Assembly: GCA_964594075.1 (NCBI GenBank)
Contig: CAZQKW010000048.1
Coordinates: 1-25,807, forward strand
Source of the DNA: CAZQKW01 sp964594075
GTDB taxonomy: Bacteria; Desulfobacterota; WTBG01; CAIYCZ01
Length of the DNA stretch: 25,807 nucleotides
Reading direction: 5' to 3'
In this document: piece after piece, positions 1-8,842 of the stretch
Numbering within the stretch: the stretch's first letter is position 1
How the letters are laid out: each line of letters begins with the position of its first letter
Position numbers and translations under genes: made by a program
Notes under the pieces: model-generated
What the model was told of the DNA's origin: nothing
Database searches by the model: none
The model's input: the letters and a program-made list of their open reading frames with translations, nothing else

Positions 1-1
1 C

Positions 2-54
2 TGATTTTATCGATATAAAAGTCGCTTTTTGCTTACTAAAAACCCAAATGATCG
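2..54. repeat. Left copy of 53-bp terminal inverted repeat
   Basis: These 53 bases are the exact reverse complement of the last 53 bases of the window. The match stops at 55 (t versus a). The repeat is AT-rich and holds a small internal dyad: TTTTAT (5-10), CGAT, ATAAAA (15-20). Read outward, both ends of the window enter the same sequence, as expected if each flank runs into the terminal inverted repeat of a multicopy mobile element, or into a repeat where an assembly broke. The repeat may continue beyond the window, so its true length is unknown. No transposase is visible inside the window. Confidence 0.9.
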
Positions 55-85
55 TTAAAAAGAAACATAAATACTTACCTTGTCA

Positions 86-118
86 GACAGAAGCCTGCTC
101 AACGAGCGGGCTTCTGTC
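86..118. other. Strong stem-loop in the left non-coding region
   Basis: The arm GACAGAAGCCTGCTC (86-100) pairs with GAGCGGGCTTCTGTC (104-118) across an AAC loop, giving a 15-bp stem with a single T-G wobble. No T-run follows on either strand, so it is not a classical intrinsic terminator. It may end a transcript from outside the window or belong to the flanking repeat unit. The rest of 55-237 holds a 13-base palindrome, AAGAATAATTCTT (156-168), and the ribosome binding site of the next gene. I see no convincing sigma70 promoter there. Confidence 0.6.
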
Positions 119-237
119 CCCATCCATAATTTGTTAAATCAGTCATTTATTTTACCAAGAATAATTCTTACTTGTGTCGTAATTTATGTTGAGGGTGAGC
201 AGCGCGTTTATTGCTTCATGATTTATAGGGGAAATTT

Positions 238-1002
238 ATGAGATTACAAGATAAGGTTGTCATTGTTACTGGCGGTGCTTCTGGCTTGGGCAGAACATTT
301 AGCCTCGGTCTGGCAGCTGAAGGGGCAAAGGTTGCGGTATGCGCTCACTCAAGCGATCCGACACCGGTGGTTGAAGAAATTAGAAAGAAAGGCGGCGAGG
401 CCATCGGACTGCAGGTTGATGTGCGCAATGAACAAAGTACCCGTGAAATGGCGGAAAAAACAAATCAGGCTTTTGGTAAGATTGACGTGCTGGTGGCCAA
501 TGCCGGTATATATGGACAGCTCAAACCGCAACCGTTTGAAGAAATTGATGTCAATGAATGGGACTGGGTCATGGCGGTTAATTTAAAAGGTCCTTTTCTG
601 AGTGCCCGCGCCGTGCTGCCGTATATGCGAAAGAATAAAAAAGGTAACATTATAATTGTTTCATCCGTTTTTTGGTTGGTGGGTAGGCTCCCCTGCATGC
701 ATTATGCAGTTTCCAAAGCCGGTGAAATGGGAATGATGCGACAAATGGCTGCTCAACTGGCCTCCGACAATATCAGGGTTAATGCATTTTTACCGGGCGG
801 CACCTGGGATAAGGCAACAGAGAAGTTTGTTTCTTACCTTCCTCGGGGCGCCGAAGATGCGTTGATTAATCAGATGCAGCTCCGGCATCGTAAGCTTATG
901 CCCGAAGACCTCATTGGTGGGCTGGTTTTTCTTGCATCTGACGAAAGCGACATGATGACCGGTCAGGCGCTGCCGGTTGATGGCGGGATTGTGTTCTATT
1001 AG
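238..1002 (+). CDS. Short-chain dehydrogenase/reductase (FabG-like)
   Basis: A 254-aa classical SDR, the usual length for the family, which oxidises alcohols or reduces ketones with NAD(P)(H) in the cytoplasm. The Rossmann motif TGGASGLG (residues 11-18), the structural NAG (88-90), Asn115, Ser142/143 and the YxxxK pair Tyr156/Lys160 complete the catalytic tetrad. The C-terminus ends in the typical TGQALPVDGG segment. ATG 238 follows AGGGGA at a six-base gap. It is first in a same-strand run that continues through the aldehyde oxidoreductase, with 26 bp to the next gene, so a hydroxyl/keto step in that pathway is likely. Sequence alone does not tell the substrate; FabG of fatty acid synthesis is less likely because no other fab gene is near. 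Confidence 0.93.
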   Translation: MRLQDKVVIVTGGASGLGRTFSLGLAAEGAKVAVCAHSSDPTPVVEEIRKKGGEAIGLQVDVRNEQSTREMAEKTNQAFGKIDVLVANAGIYGQLKPQPFEEIDVNEWDWVMAVNLKGPFLSARAVLPYMRKNKKGNIIIVSSVFWLVGRLPCMHYAVSKAGEMGMMRQMAAQLASDNIRVNAFLPGGTWDKATEKFVSYLPRGAEDALINQMQLRHRKLMPEDLIGGLVFLASDESDMMTGQALPVDGGIVFY

Positions 1003-1028
1003 ATTACTTATGGAAAGGAGCCGGTTAT

Positions 1029-1277
1029 ATGAAAATGCGATCTACCGGATTAGGAGAAACGGTTTTAGTCGGGAAGCTGGATAAAATTACTCAGGTCGAA
1101 GATTATCTAATCCTCCATGTTCAAACCATAGACCCGGTTCAGTGGCATGTGCGGGCTGCCCTTGATTATAAGGACTTACTAACACTGGCAAAACTTATTT
1201 TAATGGGACCGGTTTTAAAGTTCCTGGTTTCAAAATGCTTCCGCATGAGAAACCCTAAGGACACTGATAACTTCTAA
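1029..1277 (+). CDS. Small unknown protein of the redox cluster
   Basis: An 82-aa protein that I do not recognise. ATG 1029 follows a good AAAGGAG site, and the gene sits 26 bp after the SDR and 59 bp before the next oxidoreductase, so it is probably translated as part of the operon. The N-terminal half alternates hydrophobic residues in a beta-like pattern. The second half (about 48-68, DLLTLAKLILMGPVLKFLV) is hydrophobic enough for an amphipathic or membrane-associated helix, and the tail is basic and polar. There are no metal-binding motifs and only one cysteine. It could be a membrane-anchoring or scaffolding partner of the neighbouring flavoproteins; that is inference from position only. 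Confidence 0.75.
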   Translation: MKMRSTGLGETVLVGKLDKITQVEDYLILHVQTIDPVQWHVRAALDYKDLLTLAKLILMGPVLKFLVSKCFRMRNPKDTDNF

Positions 1278-1336
1278 TTTTATTAACCCATTAGCGAACC
1301 AAATTATTCAGTACATTAATCAGATGAGAGGATTGT

Positions 1337-2977
1337 ATGGCTGACAAATCTTTTGATGCCATTATTATTGGTGGAGGCAATAAAGGGCTTATCCTGGGAA
1401 TGTATTTGACCAAGTATGCCGGAATGAGTGTCGGCATGTTTGATTGTCGGCACGAACTGGGTGGCGGGTGGTCATGCGAGGAAAGTGCAGCACCGGGATT
1501 TATTACTAATACCCATGCGGTAAATATTGACAAATACTGGCACATAGTTCTTAAGCGGGATTTCCCGGAATTTATAGAAAAAGGCGGCCAATGGTTTCCT
1601 TTCAACCCGGCAATGGCAACCATCTTCAAGGAGGATCACTCATGTATTGCCTGGTATAATCCGGCATGTGATCCTAATCAGGAAAAGACCGCTGCATCAA
1701 TAGCCCGCTTTTCAGAAAAAGATGCCGACACGTGGCTGGGACTTTGGAAAAAATGGCAGGAGAAGATAGAACCGGCTTTTTGCAAATGGATTTATAATCC
1801 GCCGCCACCCCACCATGAACCCGATATTATGGAAAAAACCCTGATGGATCCTTCACTTGGGATTGATCCTATATGGGGTGTAAAATCAGCGCTTGAGGTT
1901 CTCAGAGATCTCTTTGAATCTGATGAAGTGGTAACTTCAGTGCTCAGGCCTTCACATGCGGGAATGCCATATTCGCCCCGAACGCCGGCAACAGGTATTT
2001 CCCAACTTTTATTACTGCCACTGCTTATACAATTTGGCGGTGTTGTCGGCGGCACACATAGCTACGCACATGCTTGTCACAAAGTTTATTTAGAAAATGG
2101 CGGAAAAAGTTTTACCAAGCATGAGGTGGATAAGGTGATTATAGACAATGGTGTTGCCAAGGGGATACGCCTGGTTGACGGCACTGAGATTGAGGCTAAA
2201 AAACTGGTCGTCAGCACGCTCTCCCCTGAACAACTATGCTTTCAGCTCATCGGCCCCGAATATTTTGCGCCGCAAACGCTGCGCCGGGTGAAACATTTAT
2301 CCCGACGGCTCATTTGTATTACCTGGTATCATTGGGCTCTTCATGAACGACCGTGCTATCGTGCCGAGTCGTATCTGCCCGATATATACCGAACCGGTCT
2401 TTTGGCTTTAAGCATCAAAGACCCCGAAGTCCTGGTTCGGGAAAATGCGTGGCGCGCATTGGGTAAAATGCCACCGGTTAACACAACTGATTCAGCTCTA
2501 TTAGTGTGGTGTCTCAGTTTGGATGATCCCACGCAGGCGCCGCCGGGCAAGCATATAGCCGGATCAGAACAATTTGTCCTGGCAGCAGACCAGATGACGG
2601 AGCAAGAATGGCTTGCCTACAAAAAGAAAAATGCTGATGAGGTATTGCAGTACTGGCAGGAGTATGCTCCCAATATGACGTGGGAAAATATTATCGGATA
2701 TGACCCGTTGACTCCTTACGATTGCCTGCGTCTCAAAAACATGGGCCCGCAGGGGAACTGGGGGGTCATTGATGTGATTCCAGGACAGACAGGGAAATAC
2801 CGGCCGGTTCCTGAGCTGGCACGATATACAACGCCGATCAAAAATCTGTATTGCACGGGTGTTGCGTGGGGATTCAGCGCCGGTGCAATGGATGCCCAAG
2901 CGTATAACTGTTATAAAGTCATTGCTGATGAGCACAACCTTGAGAAACACTGGGAAAAAAATGGCTACTCTTTTTAA
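1337..2977 (+). CDS. FAD-dependent oxidoreductase, phytoene-desaturase-like (first paralogue)
   Basis: A 546-aa protein of the amine-oxidase/phytoene-desaturase fold (COG1233-like). The FAD-binding dinucleotide motif is at residues 12-17 (GGGNKG, fitting GxGxxG), followed by a second strand ending in FDCRHELGGGWSCEE. The ribose-binding acid is Asp rather than the usual Glu. Near residue 270 comes the family's second FAD contact (KVIIDNGVAKGIRLVDG). The C-terminal motif that normally reads GGxxxPGGGxxGxPG is degraded (TGVAWGFSAGAMDAQ), so the substrate end differs from true carotenoid desaturases. GAGAGGA precedes ATG 1337. A paralogue follows immediately. No phytoene synthase is present, so carotenoid synthesis is not supported; saturase, isomerase or dehydrogenase activity on another hydrophobic substrate is possible. 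Confidence 0.85.
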   Translation: MADKSFDAIIIGGGNKGLILGMYLTKYAGMSVGMFDCRHELGGGWSCEESAAPGFITNTHAVNIDKYWHIVLKRDFPEFIEKGGQWFPFNPAMATIFKEDHSCIAWYNPACDPNQEKTAASIARFSEKDADTWLGLWKKWQEKIEPAFCKWIYNPPPPHHEPDIMEKTLMDPSLGIDPIWGVKSALEVLRDLFESDEVVTSVLRPSHAGMPYSPRTPATGISQLLLLPLLIQFGGVVGGTHSYAHACHKVYLENGGKSFTKHEVDKVIIDNGVAKGIRLVDGTEIEAKKLVVSTLSPEQLCFQLIGPEYFAPQTLRRVKHLSRRLICITWYHWALHERPCYRAESYLPDIYRTGLLALSIKDPEVLVRENAWRALGKMPPVNTTDSALLVWCLSLDDPTQAPPGKHIAGSEQFVLAADQMTEQEWLAYKKKNADEVLQYWQEYAPNMTWENIIGYDPLTPYDCLRLKNMGPQGNWGVIDVIPGQTGKYRPVPELARYTTPIKNLYCTGVAWGFSAGAMDAQAYNCYKVIADEHNLEKHWEKNGYSF

Positions 2978-3058
2978 AAATTGAATCGCAATTAATAAAT
3001 CCCAACATCCATAACCTAATGTTCATATAAACCTCAGATAATAGAGTGGGGAGAAGCT

Positions 3059-4687
3059 ATGGATACCCTGTATGACATCATCATTATTGGGGCAGGACCT
3101 AATGGCTTGGAGGCGGGGGCATATTTGAGCAAAGCGGGGCAGAAAGTTCTGGTGCTGGAGCGACGGTATGAGTGCGGCGGTGGGCTCTGGACTGAAGAAT
3201 CAACGCTGCCGGGCTTTCTGCACAGCACGCACGCAGTGTATATGATGATGGTTGACTTTGCACCCGTATATAGCGATTTCCGTCTTACAGATGACTATAT
3301 GGTGCATCACATATATCCTGAGCTGCAGTTTGCCATGCCCCTTTCAGATGGGCGGTGCGTATGCATTTACCGGGATATAGATCGGACATGCAAATCATTT
3401 TCAGAATTTTCTCAGCGGGATGCAGACGCGTACCGTGAATTTTATACTATAGCCAAACAATGTGTTGATGACTACATTGGCCCGGCAACATATATCCCGC
3501 CCGTCGGGGCACTTGACGCAATCGTGCATATGAAAAAACACGAGGTGGGCAAAACAATCATGTCCTTTAGCGAGCGCAAGCCGATTGATATTATAAAAGA
3601 CACGTTTGAAAATGATTACATCCGCACCCTGCTGCTTTATATAGCCTGCCATTGGGGCGTGAAGTATGACATGATTAATCTGGGGTATTTGGTATTGCTG
3701 TATCTTAACCGTGCCCACAGTTATCAGCTTGTCAGAGGCGGATCTCATATGGTTGCCCAGGCCCTCAATAAAATAATCCATGAAAATCACGGACTGGTAA
3801 AAAACAATCAGATGATTAAAAAGATCATCGTCCAAAACGGTGCAGCACAGGGAGTCGAGATGCAGGACGGCACGGTATATACTGCATCCAAAGCGGTGCT
3901 CAGCACTCTTGACCCCGTGCAAACGTTTATTGATTTGATGGACACCGATGCCATTACTGAAGCATTTGCAAACAAGATAAAGAAATGGAAATGGGAAAGT
4001 TATAGTCTGTTCGGCGCCCACAGCGCCCTGGCCGAACCACCACGGTTTGCGGCGGCTGAAAAAAACCCCGCAATAAACCGCGCGTGTGTTTATGTTCTCG
4101 GGTATGAAAGCATGGATGAGCTGGTAAAACATTTTGATGCCCTGTATGCCGGGGAGTTGGGGCCAACAATCGGTTTCAATGCTTGTTTTCCCAGCATGCA
4201 TGATCCACTTCTTGCCCCGGCGGGAAGATGCGCCAGCCAGATATCCATGATGGCGCCGTTCAATCTGAGGGAAGGCGCTGAAAAATGGTATGATTTAAAA
4301 TATAAGCAGGAGCTCTCGGAACGGTGCCATGCGGTTCTCCAAAAATATGCCCCCAACATAACCCCGGATAAAGTACTACAGACCTACATAAGCACTCCCT
4401 TAGATATGCAGAATAAATTTTATGATATGCGTGAGGGATCCTATAAGCAGGGGGCATATATCCCGTTCCAGATGGGTTTCCTTCGGCCAAATGAAGACTG
4501 CTCGCGCAATCGTACCCCCGTAAAAAAATTATATGTCGGCGGCTCATCGGTGTATCCGGGCGGATGTGTTATCTGGGGACCCGGTTATCTCGCAGCCAAC
4601 ACGATCGCCGATGACATCGGTGCAGCAAAATGGTGGGGGGAACCCGCATGTGTAACACGGGCAAAATCCCTGGGCACCCTTCATTGA
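3059..4687 (+). CDS. FAD-dependent oxidoreductase, phytoene-desaturase-like (second paralogue)
   Basis: A 542-aa flavoprotein with the same fold and nearly the same length as its upstream neighbour. The FAD motif GAGPNG is at residues 11-16, and the second strand carries the canonical Glu (VLVLERRYECGGG). The C-terminal signature GGSSVYPGGCVIWGPGYLAA keeps the family's Gly-Gly and Pro-Gly pattern, so this copy is the more orthodox of the two. It starts at ATG 3059 after GGGGAG and ends 30 bp before the next flavoprotein gene. Two unequal paralogues in tandem could form a heterodimer or catalyse successive steps. The family includes carotenoid desaturases and isomerases and retinol saturase; the substrate here is unknown. 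Confidence 0.88.
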   Translation: MDTLYDIIIIGAGPNGLEAGAYLSKAGQKVLVLERRYECGGGLWTEESTLPGFLHSTHAVYMMMVDFAPVYSDFRLTDDYMVHHIYPELQFAMPLSDGRCVCIYRDIDRTCKSFSEFSQRDADAYREFYTIAKQCVDDYIGPATYIPPVGALDAIVHMKKHEVGKTIMSFSERKPIDIIKDTFENDYIRTLLLYIACHWGVKYDMINLGYLVLLYLNRAHSYQLVRGGSHMVAQALNKIIHENHGLVKNNQMIKKIIVQNGAAQGVEMQDGTVYTASKAVLSTLDPVQTFIDLMDTDAITEAFANKIKKWKWESYSLFGAHSALAEPPRFAAAEKNPAINRACVYVLGYESMDELVKHFDALYAGELGPTIGFNACFPSMHDPLLAPAGRCASQISMMAPFNLREGAEKWYDLKYKQELSERCHAVLQKYAPNITPDKVLQTYISTPLDMQNKFYDMREGSYKQGAYIPFQMGFLRPNEDCSRNRTPVKKLYVGGSSVYPGGCVIWGPGYLAANTIADDIGAAKWWGEPACVTRAKSLGTLH

Positions 4688-4717
4688 TATCCTGCGTCTT
4701 TCATCAGGAGGATTTCT

Positions 4718-6274
4718 ATGAAAACAAAACAAGATGAAAAACACCGCAGAATTTACGAAGCCTTAGTTGGTATTCTTGGGCCGGAGAATGTGTCTGATTC
4801 GCCGGCAGTAATGCATGCCTATTCCCGCGATTGGATGCCTGACTCTACCATAAACCCATCCCCCCCTGATTTTGTGGCACTTCCATCATCAACGCGGGAA
4901 GTGCAATTAATCGTCAAACTTGCCAACCGCTTGCAATTCCCCTTCATTCCCGTCGGCAGTAACATGTGGTCAATTAATACGGTCGCAGTAAAACCCTATA
5001 CGGTCATTCTTGACCCAAAGCGTATGAACCGGATTCTTGAACTCGACGAAAAAAATATGTTTGCAACTATTGAGCCCTATGTTACACATGCCCAACTCCA
5101 TGCAGAAGCCAATCGCCGCGGACTGTATCTCGGTGCGCCGGAGGCAGGTTCGCAGGCGTCATCTCTTGCCAATCACCTTTTTCAAGCAGCATGGGGAACG
5201 GCCCACAGACTGGGCATGGGATATCGCAATATTCTGTCCATGGAATGGGTGCTGCCTACCGGTGAAATTTTGCGCACCGGGTCACGTTCCTATGCCGGGT
5301 GCGGTTCATTCTGGGGCGAAGGACCCGGTCCTGACTTGCGCGGATTACTCAGAGGAACCTACGGGGTAATGGGAGGGTTTGGGGTAGTAACCAATATGAC
5401 GGTTAAGCTTCATCCCTATCCCGGCCCAAAATATTTCCCAACAAAAGGTGTCGTGCCCAGTGAACAGGTGCATATGCCAGAGGATAAAATCTGCTGGATG
5501 CTCTTTACCTATCCATCCATTCAAAAGGCGGTTGAGGCGATGTATCATATCTGCAAAGCGGAAATAGGAGGAACATGCCACAAGTGGCCGACTATTTATT
5601 TGAATTGGTGGTGGGCTAAATCAAACGAAGAATACTGGGAGACCTGGAAGTCAAGATACTGGCAGAAAAATTGTAAACATATGGTTTCAGTCTCATTATG
5701 GGGGTTCACGTCGGCCAAACAGGTTGCCTACGAGAAACGGGTGATCGAGGACATTATCAAAGAAACAGGTGGTAAAAAAGTACCGCAAGAAGTTTACGAC
5801 CGTATTGTCCCAAATATAGCTAATGCGTGGATCAGAACGAACTGGGGGCCGCGTGTCATAAGCCGTTCAGGAACATTCATTTTATTCAGCATTCCTATGG
5901 ACACCATGGACAGCAATGTGCGTTTTCTTAAGCGTTCACGCGAGTTTATAGACAAATATTCTCCGCCTATTCTCGACAATGACCATACTGACTGGATTGC
6001 CTCCTATGAGATGGGGCATATCGGCTATGCCGAAGATATGTTTCCTATTGAAAAGAACCCCGAGGATTTAAAAAGGTTTATGGAGGTATTCTTTAAGGAG
6101 CTCAAAGCCGACCTTGCAAAGAAAATGGATTATAACATCGCTCCAGCGCTTGGAGCCGTGTATCACAAATTGGGCGGACCTGTGTTCGGCTACGGTAATT
6201 TGTTGAAAAATATCAAAAGAACCATTGATCCAAACAATGTGTCCTGCCCACCTCAGCCAATTCCAACGTCCTGA
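4718..6274 (+). CDS. FAD-binding oxidoreductase of the VAO/PCMH (GlcD-like) family
   Basis: A 518-aa flavoprotein. Residues about 45-225 form the PCMH-type FAD domain: FIPVGSNMWSINT for the pyrophosphate, then LDPKRMNRILELDEKNMFATIEP, and LRGLLRGTYGVMGGFGVVT. The C-terminal end (IKRTIDPNNVSCPPQ) is the usual close of the family. Length and layout suit 4-cresol dehydrogenase (PchF), vanillyl-alcohol oxidase, D-lactate/glycolate dehydrogenases (GlcD) and alkyl-DHAP synthase; I cannot choose among them. AGGAGG precedes ATG 4718. Next to an aldehyde oxidoreductase, a role in oxidising a hydroxy or benzylic carbon to an aldehyde is attractive but inferred. Confidence 0.85.
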   Translation: MKTKQDEKHRRIYEALVGILGPENVSDSPAVMHAYSRDWMPDSTINPSPPDFVALPSSTREVQLIVKLANRLQFPFIPVGSNMWSINTVAVKPYTVILDPKRMNRILELDEKNMFATIEPYVTHAQLHAEANRRGLYLGAPEAGSQASSLANHLFQAAWGTAHRLGMGYRNILSMEWVLPTGEILRTGSRSYAGCGSFWGEGPGPDLRGLLRGTYGVMGGFGVVTNMTVKLHPYPGPKYFPTKGVVPSEQVHMPEDKICWMLFTYPSIQKAVEAMYHICKAEIGGTCHKWPTIYLNWWWAKSNEEYWETWKSRYWQKNCKHMVSVSLWGFTSAKQVAYEKRVIEDIIKETGGKKVPQEVYDRIVPNIANAWIRTNWGPRVISRSGTFILFSIPMDTMDSNVRFLKRSREFIDKYSPPILDNDHTDWIASYEMGHIGYAEDMFPIEKNPEDLKRFMEVFFKELKADLAKKMDYNIAPALGAVYHKLGGPVFGYGNLLKNIKRTIDPNNVSCPPQPIPTS

Positions 6275-6313
6275 CGGCTTCATGCATTGAGTATAAAAAA
6301 AGCGAGGTATGCC

Positions 6314-8177
6314 ATGCGTATAGTAAAAGGCTATGCAGGTAAAGTGCTGAGAATTAATGTGACAACCCGTCAGGTTTTAATCGAGGAATTGCGCACGCAA
6401 GATGTTAAACTGTTTCTCGGTGGCAGAGGGCTTGGGGCTAAATATTTATTTGATGAGCTCAAACCGGGCATTGATCCGTTAAGTGAAGACAATAAACTAT
6501 ATTTTTTAACCGGGCCACTTACTGCAACAGGGGCCATTTCAAGTTCACGGTGGATGGTGGTAACCAAATCTCCCCTCAGCGGGACATTTATACGGGCCAC
6601 TGGCGGGGGGGGCATTCGGCCAGGAACTTAAACGCACAGGTTTTGATCTCGTTATTATTGAAGGGAAAGCTTCCCGGCCGACCACTATTTTCATTCATAA
6701 TGACACCGTTAAGTTTATAGACGCATCAGCCCTGTGGGGAAAAGGGATTGATACGGCAACGCTCCAGGATCGTATCATTAGGGAATTAGGAGACGATAAA
6801 ATCCAGGTCGCCTGTATTGGGCCCGCGGGGGAAAATGGAACTTTATATGCAGCAATCATGAACTTGCGGCGGAGCGCCAGCAGAGGCGGCGTGGGCACCG
6901 TTATGGGTTCTAAAAATATTAAAGCACTTGCAGTAAGAGGAACGTGTGCGGTCAATCTCGCGGATAAAGAAAAACTAAATGACATAACACGCGATGTAAT
7001 TGACGCAGCAACCCGCCATCCGCTTTACAACGGGTTCAGCCATTTTGGATCTTCTGGTATAACCGCATTGATGCATGAAATGGGCATGCACCCTGTCAAA
7101 AATTTCCAGTCAGGATATATGAATAATTTTGCAGGACTCACCACTGACAACATAGAACAAATATTCGTCAAAGATGTAACCTGCACGCGGTGCTTCATCC
7201 ACTGCGGCAGCATCCTGAAGGTTCGGGACACTGCCAATAACAAAAACGAGGTAGAGGGTCCCGAATACGAGACCATGTGGAGTTTTGGCGCTAACATTAA
7301 CAATACAGATCTTAATTTTATTGTCGCTGCCAATATGCTGTGTGATGACTACGGTATTGATACCATCTCTGCAGGGGTTACTCTCTCATTTGCCATGGAG
7401 TTATATGAACGGGGCATTCTATCAAAGGGAGATCTTGACGGGATTGAACTCACCTGGGGAAATCACGAGGCAGCTTGGCAGATCCTTAAGAAAATAGTGA
7501 AGCGGGAAGGCATCGGTGATGTATTGGCACTGGGAACTAAGCGGGCGGCGGAAAAGATTGGAAGAAGTGCAAATAATTTTGCCATGCATGTGAAAGGTCT
7601 TGAGATACCAGCCTATGAACCACGAGGAGCAAAGGCTCATGGTCTCAATATTGCCACTTCAACCATCGGCGCCAGTCATATGACCGGGTATGCAATGCAG
7701 GAATTGTTCGGAATTCCTGCACCCGTAGACCGTTATAGTGTGCAGGGCAAAGGGGCACTTACCAAGCACAATCAGGATAAAACCGCAACCTATGATTCGC
7801 TCATCATATGTGGTTTTCCTGCCTGCTTTGGCTGGATAAGTCCTGAAATCTATGCTCAACTTCTTGTGGCCGCAACTGGTATTGAGGAATTTGGTGATAT
7901 TCAATATCTCATCACGGCAGGTGAACGCATTTATAATCTCGAACGATTATTCAATATTCGCGAAGGATTTCAGAGCAAAGATGATTACCTTCCCGAACGA
8001 TTCCTCAAAGAGCCTGTGCCTGATGGGGCAAGCAAAGGACAGGTATTTGAAATGGAACTGCTCTTGCGTGATTATTACACCGCACGGGGATGGGACATAC
8101 AAACCGGCGTGCCGAAACGGGAAAAGCTTGAGGAATTAGGCTTACAATCAATAGCCAAGGACCTTAAAGTGTGGTAG
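6314..8177 (+). CDS. aor: Aldehyde:ferredoxin oxidoreductase, frame broken in an 8-G run
   Basis: A tungsten-pterin enzyme family that oxidises aldehydes to acids with ferredoxin as acceptor. As given, the frame from ATG 6314 (after GCGAGG) stops at 6631, while the rest is open in another frame to 8177. Removing one G from the run at 6605-6612 joins them as ...RATGGGAFGQELKRTG..., matching the family's Gly-Gly-x-Phe-Gly-x-Glu-Leu-Lys signature, and gives 620 aa against about 605 for Pyrococcus furiosus AOR. The N-terminal GGRGLGAKYLFDE is typical. The [4Fe-4S] ligands fall at Cys290, Cys293, Cys297 and Cys499, close to 288/291/295/494 in the Pyrococcus enzyme. An in-frame upstream ATG at 6287 is possible but lacks a good binding site. 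The break may be a sequencing error, slippage or a real mutation; the reading downstream is intact, which argues against an old pseudogene. Confidence 0.88.
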
Positions 8178-8270
8178 ATTGAAAAAAATTTGTACCCACC
8201 CTTTGTTGTGCCTTTTTGAAAGAGCGGTTCCGGATTGGGTGAACATTTTATCACACAAAAGAAGCAACAG

Positions 8271-8322
8271 AAAACCATCAAAAAAATCAATGTAACATAG
8301 CTTTCGCTGTCATGGTTTTTTT
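8271..8322 (+). terminator. Possible intrinsic terminator after the redox cluster
   Basis: AAAACCAT (8271-8278) can pair with ATGGTTTT (8312-8319), enclosing a second small stem (ATAGC/GCTGT around TTTC), and a run of seven T ends at 8322. It lies between the aldehyde oxidoreductase and the next gene. The outer stem encloses a large loop, so the fold is less certain than the terminator after rpsI. Confidence 0.4.
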
Positions 8323-8358
8323 GTATTAACATTTAATCAATAATGGAGGAGATGAATA

Positions 8359-8811
8359 ATGGAAGGCACTAAAAGTATGTTTCGGGTAATTGCTCTAAGT
8401 ATCAGTTTGATTTTGTGTGCGGCTGGTAACCTCTCATGGGGTCAGGAACAAAAAATTATTCCGGAAAAACATGTGGCAGGATCTCATGTAATACGCATCA
8501 AGACACACCGGGGCATTATACCGCCTACCCTGTCAATAAAACCGGGTTCCACCGTTATCTGGGTGAATGAGTCCGACAGTCTCATCGAAATACTCTTCCC
8601 ACATAAAAAAATTACCCTGTCTTGCCAGAATCCGGTAAATTTTATCATTGACGTGGACGGATCATTTGTCTCCAATAAAATCGGTGTCGGCGCTGTGGCA
8701 AGCATCTGTTTTATTGAAAAGGGAGAGTTTGAATACATCGTAAAAAAACTGTCTCCCGGTAAAAGTTCCCCTGAAGATGAGTTCAAAGGAAACGTCATTG
8801 TAGAAAAATAA
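8359..8811 (+). CDS. Secreted cupredoxin-fold protein lacking an obvious copper site
   Basis: 150 aa. ATG 8359 follows GGAGGAG at a seven-base gap. A signal peptide (hydrophobic core about residues 8-26, ending near LSWGQ) sends it to the periplasm or surface. The mature part has the plastocyanin-like pattern: IPPTLSIKPGSTVIWVNES early, then a late segment ending KGNVIVEK. A type 1 copper site needs His plus a C-terminal Cys-x-His-x-Met loop. The loop here (KGEFEYIVKKLSPGK) has neither the Cys nor the His, although His and Cys occur earlier (FPHKKITLSCQ). It may be a structural or non-copper member. It lies 31 bp before an ABC-2 permease gene. The fold call rests on pattern only. Confidence 0.65.
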   Translation: MEGTKSMFRVIALSISLILCAAGNLSWGQEQKIIPEKHVAGSHVIRIKTHRGIIPPTLSIKPGSTVIWVNESDSLIEILFPHKKITLSCQNPVNFIIDVDGSFVSNKIGVGAVASICFIEKGEFEYIVKKLSPGKSSPEDEFKGNVIVEK

Positions 8812-8842
8812 TACCACACGCCCCATATGACCAGTGGAGGGG

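Noticed and set aside
3401..4201. Long - strand open frame of 266 codons
   Set aside because: It is antisense to the second desaturase-like gene, which has clear motifs; composition is not protein-like and there is no ribosome binding site.
1337..4687. Carotenoid biosynthesis cluster
   Set aside because: There is no phytoene synthase or cyclase nearby, and the first paralogue has lost the typical C-terminal signature.
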